A DNA stretch of 64,000 nt from Bacillus cereus ATCC 14579 (GTDB lineage Bacteria > Bacillota > Bacilli > Bacillales > Bacillaceae_G), in contig NC_004722.1 of the NCBI RefSeq assembly GCF_000007825.1, forward strand, positions 3,636,501 to 3,700,500, given 5' to 3'. Positions 58,030 through 64,000 of the stretch are shown in pieces. The position numbers and the translations under genes are program-made. Each line of letters starts with the position of its first letter. Within the stretch, counting starts at the first letter, position 1. The notes beneath the pieces are model-generated. The model saw only the letters and a program-made list of their open reading frames with translations. It made no database searches and was not told the DNA's origin.

Positions 58030-60450
58030 TTAAGGTTTTAATTTAACTCTTTGTAATCGTAATGCATTTAATACAACGGATACAGAACTAAATGCCATCG
58101 CTGCTCCAGCAACCCAAGGGGCTAAGAAACCTAATGCCGCAATTGGAATTCCTAACGCGTTATAAGCTAATGCCCAGAATAAATTTTGTTTAATATTTCT
58201 TATCGTCATTTTACTCATAAATATCGCATCAGCAATACTATTTAAGTCACCGCGGATTAACGTTATATCCGCTGCTTCCATCGCTACATCCGTTCCCGTT
58301 CCAATTGCCATACCAATGTTCGCTGTAGCAAGAGCAGGAGCATCATTTATCCCGTCTCCAACCATCGCTACTTTCTTACCATTTGCTTGCAGTTTTTTCA
58401 CTTCTTCTGCTTTTCCTTCTGGCAATACTTCTGCAATTACGTGATCAATACCAACTTGCTTTGCAATTGCCTGAGCAGTTTGTGTATTATCTCCTGTAAT
58501 CATCACAACGTCTAGACCCATTTTTTTCAGTCTTGCGATAGCTGCTTTTGAAGTATCTTTCACAGTATCTGCAACGGCAACTATACCAGCATATTCTTTA
58601 TCGATTGCAATAAGCATTGCTGTTTTTCCTTCTCGTTCTAGCGCTTCCATTGATTTAGAAACTTCTTCAATATCAATATTGAATTTCTTCATTAATCGAC
58701 GTGTACCAATTAATAAGTGTTTTCCTTCTACAACTGATTCGATACCAAATCCCGGAATCGCTTCAAACGTTTCTGAACTCGGGATATCAATTTTCTTTTC
58801 TTTAATTCCTTCTACAATCGCTTCTGCAAGCGGATGTTCAGAATTTCTTTCTGCTGCCCCTACTAATCTAAGCAGTTCATTTTCATTGAATCCATCTGCT
58901 ACAATTACATCTGTTAATACCGGCTTCCCATTTGTCACTGTACCCGTTTTATCTAGAATAACCGTATCTAATCGGTGCGTTGCTTCTAAATGCTCTCCAC
59001 CTTTAAATAAAATACCATACTCAGCCGATCTTCCTGATCCTGCCATAATAGATGTAGGCGTTGCAAGACCTAATGCACATGGACAAGCAATAACAAGTAC
59101 TGCTATCATTTTCTCAAGTGCTCCGCCAAAATCACCAGGTGTAACAAATATCATCCATACTGCAAAGGTGATAATCGCAATCACAACTACAACCGGTACG
59201 AAAATACCTGAAATTTGATCTGCTACCCTTTGAATAGGAGCTTTTGAACCTTGTGCCTCTTCTACTACTTTAATAATTTGAGCTAATGCAGTATCTCTTC
59301 CTACCTTAGTTGCTTTCACTTTTAAAAATCCATTTTTATTTATTGTCGAACCTATTACTACATCCCCAATTGACTTATCAACAGGAATACTTTCACCCGT
59401 TAACATCGATTCATCAATTGCTGACTTTCCTTCTACAATCTCACCATCTACTGGTATTTTTTCACCAGGCTTTACATAGACGATATCACCAGTTACTACT
59501 TCTTCAATCAAAATTTTTATTTCTGTTCCATCTCGCACAACTGTAGCTGTCTTCGCTTGTAAACCCATCAATTTTTTAATTGCTTCTGATGAGCGCCCTT
59601 TTGCTTTCGCTTCAAATAATTTACCTAAAATAATTAATGTAATAAGTACCGCACTCGTTTCAAAATATAAATCTGTCATATGTTCCGAAGAACCAATAGA
59701 TTGAATACTTAAATATACACTATAGAAGTACGCGGCCGACGTTCCAAGCGCCACGAGAACATCCATATTAGCACTTTTATTGCGTAACGCTTTATAAGCC
59801 CCAACATAAAACTGTCCACCAATGATAAATTGAACAGGAGTTGCAAGTGCTAGTTGCACCCAAGGGTTCATTAACATATCCGGTAAATAAATAAATGACG
59901 TAAATGAGAAATGACTAACCATTGCCCACAATAATGGGAAAGATAAAATAAACGAAATAATAAACTTCTTCTTTTGTCTTTCAATTTCTTGTAATCGATG
60001 ATCAGTTGATGCATCTTGATCATCTGGTTTCACTTCTAATTTATATCCTAGCTTCGTAATCGCGCTCTTCATTTCATTTACATTAACTTCATCAGGGTTA
60101 AAGTCTACTGTGGCTGATTCTAAAGCAAAATTTACTGTCGCCTTGTTCCCACCATCTACCTTATTTAAACGCTTTTCAACTCTATTTGCACATGCTGCAC
60201 ATGTCATTCCTGAAACAGTAAATTCAGCTTTATCACTTACAATTCCATATCCTAATGATTCAACTTTTTCTTTAAATTGTTGCGGATTTGTTTTAGTTGG
60301 ATCGTACATTATTTTTGTTTTTTCAAGCGCAAAATTTACATTTGCCTCATGAACACCTTCTACTTTTTTTAGACCTTTTTCAATTCTATTTGCACATGCC
60401 GCACATGTCATTCCTGATATTTGAAGATTGGCCTCTTTTTTTTCATTCAT
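58030..60450 (-). CDS. copA: Copper-exporting P-type ATPase CopA
   Basis: 806 residues from MNEKKEANLQISGMTCAACA. Two heavy-metal-associated domains with CxxC (C16/C19, C84/C87), eight membrane helices with the metal site C456-P-C458 (VIACPCALG), the A-domain TGES, the phosphorylated D500 in DKTGT, an HP motif (SEHPLAEA) and GDGINDAPAL. P1B-1 ATPase exporting Cu(I). ATG at 60450 behind GAGGTG. A CsoR-type operator lies just upstream; a hairpin separates it from copZ. Confidence 0.95.
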   Translation of the reverse strand: MNEKKEANLQISGMTCAACANRIEKGLKKVEGVHEANVNFALEKTKIMYDPTKTNPQQFKEKVESLGYGIVSDKAEFTVSGMTCAACANRVEKRLNKVDGGNKATVNFALESATVDFNPDEVNVNEMKSAITKLGYKLEVKPDDQDASTDHRLQEIERQKKKFIISFILSFPLLWAMVSHFSFTSFIYLPDMLMNPWVQLALATPVQFIIGGQFYVGAYKALRNKSANMDVLVALGTSAAYFYSVYLSIQSIGSSEHMTDLYFETSAVLITLIILGKLFEAKAKGRSSEAIKKLMGLQAKTATVVRDGTEIKILIEEVVTGDIVYVKPGEKIPVDGEIVEGKSAIDESMLTGESIPVDKSIGDVVIGSTINKNGFLKVKATKVGRDTALAQIIKVVEEAQGSKAPIQRVADQISGIFVPVVVVIAIITFAVWMIFVTPGDFGGALEKMIAVLVIACPCALGLATPTSIMAGSGRSAEYGILFKGGEHLEATHRLDTVILDKTGTVTNGKPVLTDVIVADGFNENELLRLVGAAERNSEHPLAEAIVEGIKEKKIDIPSSETFEAIPGFGIESVVEGKHLLIGTRRLMKKFNIDIEEVSKSMEALEREGKTAMLIAIDKEYAGIVAVADTVKDTSKAAIARLKKMGLDVVMITGDNTQTAQAIAKQVGIDHVIAEVLPEGKAEEVKKLQANGKKVAMVGDGINDAPALATANIGMAIGTGTDVAMEAADITLIRGDLNSIADAIFMSKMTIRNIKQNLFWALAYNALGIPIAALGFLAPWVAGAAMAFSSVSVVLNALRLQRVKLKP

Positions 60451-60465
60451 GTCTCTCACCTCTAT

Positions 60466-60482
60466 ATACCCTTATGAGGTAT
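60466..60482. promoter_or_regulatory. CsoR operator of copA
   Basis: ATACC-CTTATGA-GGTAT, palindrome of the CsoR type (TACC...GGTA), 16 bp upstream of the copA start. Confidence 0.7.
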
Positions 60483-60493
60483 AATGATTAGCA

Positions 60494-60529
60494 AAATAAA
60501 TCGTACTTCATTTAAAGTACGATTTATTT
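60494..60529 (-). terminator. Terminator between copZ and copA
   Basis: AAATAAATCGTACTT / AAGTACGATTTATTT, 15-bp perfect stem. It makes copZ and copA at least partly separate transcripts. Confidence 0.8.
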
Positions 60530-60545
60530 TCATATCTAAAAATAA

Positions 60546-60752
60546 TTATTGAACATCGTATCCTTGATCTTCGATTACAGCAACGATATCTTTTAATGTG
60601 ACAGCAGACGAGTCGATAGTAACTTCAACAGTTCCTTCTGCTAATTGAACCTTCACTTGTTCAACACCGTTTAGCTCTTTCACACTGCTTTCGATAGCAT
60701 TTACACAATGTCCACAAGACATACCTTCAACCTGTAATGTTAACTGTTCCAT
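60546..60752 (-). CDS. copZ: Copper chaperone CopZ
   Basis: 68 residues with the ferredoxin-like HMA fold and Cu(I) site C13-G-H-C16 in EGMSCGHCVNAIE. It hands Cu(I) to the CopA N-terminal domains. A CsoR operator lies 58 bp upstream. Confidence 0.94.
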   Translation of the reverse strand: MEQLTLQVEGMSCGHCVNAIESSVKELNGVEQVKVQLAEGTVEVTIDSSAVTLKDIVAVIEDQGYDVQ

Positions 60753-60809
60753 TTAAAATCCTCCTCTTGTTTATTCATTGTTTGTTAATCACAATTACAT
60801 CTTACCATA

Positions 60810-60824
60810 CCCCCCTAAGGTAAT
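60810..60824. promoter_or_regulatory. CsoR operator of copZ
   Basis: TACC-CCCCTAA-GGTA, the best match of the three to the CsoR operator type. Confidence 0.7.
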
Positions 60825-60924
60825 CAATGGTTTTGTATCATGATTTTTCAATTATTTTCTAAAAGTTTATTTTACACACACTTTTTCACTACAATACACC
60901 CAAATCCAATATGAGGGTAAACAA

Positions 60925-60957
60925 AAAAACAAGCCAGTTAAATACTAGCTTGTTTTT
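60925..60957 (-). terminator. csoR terminator
   Basis: AAAAACAAGC / GCTTGTTTTT hairpin at the csoR stop. Confidence 0.8.
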
Positions 60958-61258
60958 ACGCTTTTGAAAAACGTTCAAATACTGTCATTAATTCTTCAAT
61001 TGCTTCGTCACCATTTCCATTTTTAATAGCTCCTGAAACACAATGACTCGTATGATTTTTGAGAACGCCCATTCCTACTTTTTTCATCGCTGCATTAATC
61101 GCTGAAATTTGCACTAAAATATCTACGCAATAACGATCATTTTCAATCATGTTTTGAATACCGCGGACCTGTCCTTCAATTCTCTTTAATCTATTTATAA
61201 TCTGTTCTTTTTCTTTTTCTGATCTATGTGTTACTGCTTCATGCTCTTTATGATCCAT
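60956..61258 (-). CDS. csoR: Copper-sensing repressor CsoR
   Basis: 100 residues, all-helical DUF156 family. The Cu(I) ligands Cys44 (DRYCVDIL), His69 and Cys73 (KNHTSHCVS) match the C-H-C set of copper sensors rather than formaldehyde or nickel types. It releases operators when Cu(I) binds. Gene order csoR-copZ-copA is the standard Bacillus one. Confidence 0.94.
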   Translation of the reverse strand: MDHKEHEAVTHRSEKEKEQIINRLKRIEGQVRGIQNMIENDRYCVDILVQISAINAAMKKVGMGVLKNHTSHCVSGAIKNGNGDEAIEELMTVFERFSKA

Positions 61259-61483
61259 ATTATCACCTTCTTAAAGTTTCTCTTCATCCAATAAAACAAT
61301 TGTTTTTTATGAGTATACCAATTATAGCATTAAATATCTACGCATGATACCCCATAAGAGTATATTTACACTTTATGATTATTCTTAACAACGCATTAGC
61401 TTCTTAATCTCAATTTTCAGTATACCCTTTCCTTTTTGTCAAAAAATCATTATATCTCTCATCAAAATTCAATAAAGTGAAAC
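61259..61483. other. Intergenic region upstream of csoR
   Basis: With the terminator this makes a 328-bp gap. It contains one CsoR-like site and presumably the csoR promoter; no gene seen. Confidence 0.4.
61347..61363. promoter_or_regulatory. Candidate CsoR operator of csoR
   Basis: ATACC-CCATAAG-AGTAT, one mismatch in the right arm, 89 bp upstream of csoR; autoregulation is likely. Confidence 0.5.
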
Positions 61484-61520
61484 AAGAATAAGCGGGGATT
61501 ACCCGCCCCCGCTTATTCTT
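61484..61520 (-). terminator. Terminator after small secreted protein gene
   Basis: AAGAATAAGCGGG / CCCGCTTATTCTT, 13-bp stem, 11-base loop. Confidence 0.7.
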
Positions 61521-61586
61521 CGTCTATAATGTTTTAATTTAAATTTTCAGATATTTAACCCGAGAATTTTTTCTTTCCATATATAA

Positions 61587-61814
61587 TTATTGCTGATCAC
61601 ATACTTTTGTATCATTCACTACTGAAGTTCCTTCAACGGTTACCGTATGAAAACAGTCATTTACTCGAACTGTCACAACATTATCTTGCCGATCAATGAT
61701 ATGATATTCATTAAAATTTTTATTTAGAGCACTGCGAATTTGTTCTCCTTCATAAATTGGAATGCCATGTGATAGAACCCAAATAAGTCCAGCGATAGCA
61801 AGAATTGTTTTCAT
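61587..61814 (-). CDS. Small secreted or membrane-anchored hypothetical protein
   Basis: 75 residues, ATG at 61814 behind AAGGAGG. N-terminal hydrophobic segment (MKTILAIAGLIWVLSHGIPI) followed by a small beta-rich part with two cysteines (DCFHTVTVEG, TKVCDQQ), perhaps disulfide-linked outside. Not recognised. Confidence 0.65.
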   Translation of the reverse strand: MKTILAIAGLIWVLSHGIPIYEGEQIRSALNKNFNEYHIIDRQDNVVTVRVNDCFHTVTVEGTSVVNDTKVCDQQ

Positions 61815-62023
61815 ACGATCTACCTCCTTGGGAATATAGTGAACTTTTCATCCATGCTTTTTCAGCTCTACGAATCCTGATTGTAATAAACCAAGCCTTT
61901 TGGAAATAAGTTCATTTCGTCTATTTTATGTTTATGCTAATTGTGACCGAATTGTGACAACTTTTTGTCTCTTTAGACGAAAAGTTGAAACAAAACTTTC
62001 GAAAAGGACAATTCTACACATTA

Positions 62024-62060
62024 AAAAAGGTTATGGAATGTTTCATCCATAACCTTTTTT
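62024..62060 (-). terminator. Terminator after esterase gene
   Basis: AAAAAAGGTTATGGA / TCCATAACCTTTTTT hairpin directly after the stop. Confidence 0.85.
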
Positions 62061-62061
62061 C

Positions 62062-62880
62062 CTATACGTAACTAATAAACCTCAATCCTTTACTTAAAGA
62101 CGTCGGCACAACAGATGCATGATTCTCCCCTTCAGCTTCATAAAACTTAAATTTAAGTTTATCGTGGTTTACTTGGAGAAGGCGCTCTGATAATTCATTT
62201 GCACCTACAACCATATGCTCTCGTTCAAGTGATCCAACTGTAAGGAACACTCCTGTTTCAAACTTAGCATTGTTTAATTCAATTATAAGGTTCTCTTCTT
62301 TTTCAAGAACGGATTTATTATTCCACCATATAGATGGACTACTAATAAAATAATTTTGAAAAGCATTCAAGTTTGTAAATAGTATATGCAAAGCGAATAG
62401 GCCACCTAAAGAATGCCCAAATAAAGTTTGCTTACCTTTATCAATCTCAAAATTCTTTTCAATTTGTGGTTTCAGTTCTTCTTCAATAAAAGTAAAGAAA
62501 TTATGTGCTCCTCCTGTTTTAGGCCACGGTTTACCGTCTGGTTTTAAAGGGGCATCTTTTGAAATTACGCTAGGCGTAAAATCATAGCACCTTTCTTCCC
62601 CTGAAAATGCACCTTCAATTGGATAACCCACTCCTACTATAATAGCTGGTGAAACACCGGTTTTTTCCGCTCTTACTGATTGTATTTTAACTGCTTCATG
62701 AAATGTTTGAAAAAAGGCATTGCCATCTAATACGTAAATGACAGGATATCCTGAATCCGGTGCTGGTTGCTTCGGCTTTGAAATATGAATTTGATATTCC
62801 TTACCTTCTAATTTTGAATACATTTTCCACTGCTCTGTATTAGATGTTATAATCTGCTGTTTTTCAACTGTAGTATTCAC
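62062..62880 (-). CDS. Alpha/beta hydrolase, siderophore esterase-like (BesA/IroE type)
   Basis: 272 residues, esterase-D/Fes family. Nucleophile elbow GHSLGGLF, oxyanion area VIYVLDGNAFFQTF, VGVGYPIEG, and C-terminal catalytic His in GENHASVVPTSLS. GTG start at 62880 behind GGGAGGG. It is encoded 15 bp after a siderophore-type ABC ATPase, so cytoplasmic release of iron by cleaving an imported siderophore (as BesA does for bacillibactin) is a reasonable inference. Confidence 0.8.
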   Translation of the reverse strand: MNTTVEKQQIITSNTEQWKMYSKLEGKEYQIHISKPKQPAPDSGYPVIYVLDGNAFFQTFHEAVKIQSVRAEKTGVSPAIIVGVGYPIEGAFSGEERCYDFTPSVISKDAPLKPDGKPWPKTGGAHNFFTFIEEELKPQIEKNFEIDKGKQTLFGHSLGGLFALHILFTNLNAFQNYFISSPSIWWNNKSVLEKEENLIIELNNAKFETGVFLTVGSLEREHMVVGANELSERLLQVNHDKLKFKFYEAEGENHASVVPTSLSKGLRFISYV

Positions 62881-62895
62881 CCTATCCCTCCCTTT

Positions 62896-63717
62896 TTAAC
62901 TTGTTACATATATTTCGATTTTTTCTTCTTGAGATACAACGCTATCATAACCGAAACAAACAGGAGCCCCGTTATACGGATCAATCATGACACGCGCATC
63001 AATATGAAATACTTCTTTTAACACTTCATTTGTAATGATTTCTTCTGGGCTACCAGTTGTAACAATTTCGCCTTCCTTCATTGCAATAATTTCATCTGAA
63101 AACCTTGATGCATGGTTAATATCATGTAATACCATAACAACCGTACAATTATGTTCTTTATTTAACTTCTCCACAATTTGTAATACATCTAATTGATGAG
63201 ACATATCAAGGTATGTAGTTGGCTCATCTAATAGCAACACTTCTGTCTCTTGTGCTAATGCCATCGCTAGCCATACCTTTTGTCTTTGACCACCTGATAA
63301 ATTTGCAATTTGTCTCGTTCGAAATTCAGAAGTTTTCGTTATATCTAATGCCCAATCAATCATTTCTTTATCTTTTGTCGTTAACTTATTTACGTTATTT
63401 CGATGTGGATAGCGTCCATAAGAAATTAATTCTTCCACTTTAAGCTCACCTGGTGCAATTGGAGTTTGCGGGAGTAAAGCTAACTGCTTCGCAATTTCTT
63501 TCGTTGGAATTGTATGTAAATCCTGTCCTTGCAAATATACTTTACCGCTTTTTTGTTTTAAAATTCTTCCCATTGTTTTTAACAATGTCGATTTACCGCA
63601 ACCGTTTGGACCTATAATTGTCGTTACTTTTCCTTCTTGTATTTCCACATTTAAATCGCGAAACACTGTAAGCTTTTCATAACTTGTTTCTAAATTTTTT
63701 GCACTTAAAATACTCAC
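62896..63717 (-). CDS. Iron-siderophore ABC transporter ATP-binding protein
   Basis: 273 residues of the FepC/FhuC/FecE type: Walker A GPNGCGKST, Q-loop LPQTP, the siderophore-type motif ELISYGRYPHRNNVNKLTTKD, signature LSGGQRQK, Walker B VLLLDEPTTYLDM and H-loop VLHDINHA. GTG at 63717 behind AGGAGG. Placed 14 bp after a FecCD permease. From memory of B. anthracis gene order (copA, then esterase, then petrobactin ATPase FpuC and permease FpuB), this could be FpuC; unverified. Confidence 0.9.
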   Translation of the reverse strand: MSILSAKNLETSYEKLTVFRDLNVEIQEGKVTTIIGPNGCGKSTLLKTMGRILKQKSGKVYLQGQDLHTIPTKEIAKQLALLPQTPIAPGELKVEELISYGRYPHRNNVNKLTTKDKEMIDWALDITKTSEFRTRQIANLSGGQRQKVWLAMALAQETEVLLLDEPTTYLDMSHQLDVLQIVEKLNKEHNCTVVMVLHDINHASRFSDEIIAMKEGEIVTTGSPEEIITNEVLKEVFHIDARVMIDPYNGAPVCFGYDSVVSQEEKIEIYVTS

Positions 63718-63731
63718 TTTTATTCCTCCTC

Positions 63732-64000
63732 TTACGCTTTCGCCTTATAAAGTAAATATAAGAAATACGGTACACCGACAATAGAAATAACGATTCCCAC
63801 TGGTAGCTCTACAGGTGTAAAAACTGTTTTCGCAATAAAGTCTGAAGCAATTACAAGAAACATTCCGATTACGCCGCACGTAGGAATTATATACTTATGT
63901 TGAATACCGACAAGCCTTTTCGCTATATGCGGTGCCATTAAGCCAATAAAACCGATACTCCCTGAAACAGCAACACATGCGCTCACAAGCCCGATACTAC
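63732..64000 (-). CDS. Iron-siderophore ABC transporter permease (FecCD family), partial
   Basis: C-terminal 89 or so residues of a permease whose start lies beyond the window. The FecCD end is clear: VSGSIGFIGLMAPHIAKRLV (the cytoplasmic ATPase-contact region), two more helices and IVGVPYFLYLLYKAKA. The methionine-like GTG at 63986 is internal. Expected partner of the ATPase just downstream. Confidence 0.88.
   Translation of the reverse strand, partial: SIGLVSACVAVSGSIGFIGLMAPHIAKRLVGIQHKYIIPTCGVIGMFLVIASDFIAKTVFTPVELPVGIVISIVGVPYFLYLLYKAKA

Noticed and set aside
63986..63986. Internal GTG as the start of the FecCD permease
   Set aside because: The frame stays open to the window edge and the sequence upstream belongs to the conserved permease helix, so the gene is simply cut.
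1..64000. tRNA or rRNA genes, riboswitches
   Set aside because: I saw no cloverleaf-like or T-box/riboswitch-type leader on reading; a covariance-model scan would be needed to be certain.

Overview
The window reads as chromosome of a Bacillus cereus group organism (cereus/thuringiensis/anthracis). The base composition is AT-rich and start sites carry strong GGAGG-type ribosome binding sites. Gene order matches Bacillus (glnA-glnR-ynbB-hflX-spoVK; hfq-miaA; lexA with yneB/ynzC/tkt/sirA/yneF). There is also a BclA-like collagen-repeat surface protein, which is typical of this group.

Layout, left to right. 0-2.6 kb: LysR regulator, cidA and a broken cidB, then a frameshifted NUDIX gene. 2.7-7.3 kb: small proteins, a TSUP exporter, a membrane-anchored NERD protein and an orphan GH25 endolysin. 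7.4-11 kb: a heterodimeric ABC exporter with one degenerate ATP site. 11-21 kb: yneF, sirA, tkt, then a phosphonate ABC transporter divergent from a 5'-nucleotidase with PhoP-box-like repeats between them, then ynzC, yneB and lexA. 21-23 kb: a PadR-DUF1700-DUF4097 envelope operon.

23.3-32.3 kb is a gutted prophage. It keeps the immunity region (LexA-like repressor, small Cro-like protein, operators), early genes (Rha, DnaD-like, sigma-like) and a lysis end (XhlA, holin, amidase, plus M23 and lysozyme hydrolases sharing a duplicated wall-binding cassette). I see no integrase, terminase, capsid or tail genes. A diverged copy of the glnA 3' end lies at its left edge, with intact glnA sequence on its right, so the element probably entered at the end of glnA.

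32.6-39.1 kb: glnA (split by a frameshift), glnR, ynbB, hflX, a TRIC-type channel and spoVK (two frameshifts). 39.2-44.4 kb: a catalytically degenerate tyrosine recombinase, the collagen-like protein, hfq and miaA. 44.5-57.9 kb: a frameshifted SH3/3D-domain wall protein, the fructose operon fruR-fruK-fruA, an iron alcohol dehydrogenase, DUF420 protein, amino acid permease, chitinase, metallophosphoesterase, formate/nitrite channel and HU. 58-61.3 kb: the copper set copA-copZ-csoR with operators. 61.6-64 kb: an esterase and a siderophore ABC transporter cut by the window end.

Several conserved genes are disrupted (cidB, NUDIX, glnA, spoVK twice, 3D protein). Most disruptions are one-base insertions in short homopolymers, so sequencing error and real decay must be told apart. 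Nutrient-control logic is visible: PhoP-like boxes for phosphorus, GlnR boxes for nitrogen, a cre site for fructose, CsoR sites for copper, a LexA box for DNA damage. All database-type assignments come from reading motifs and gene order; no search was run.
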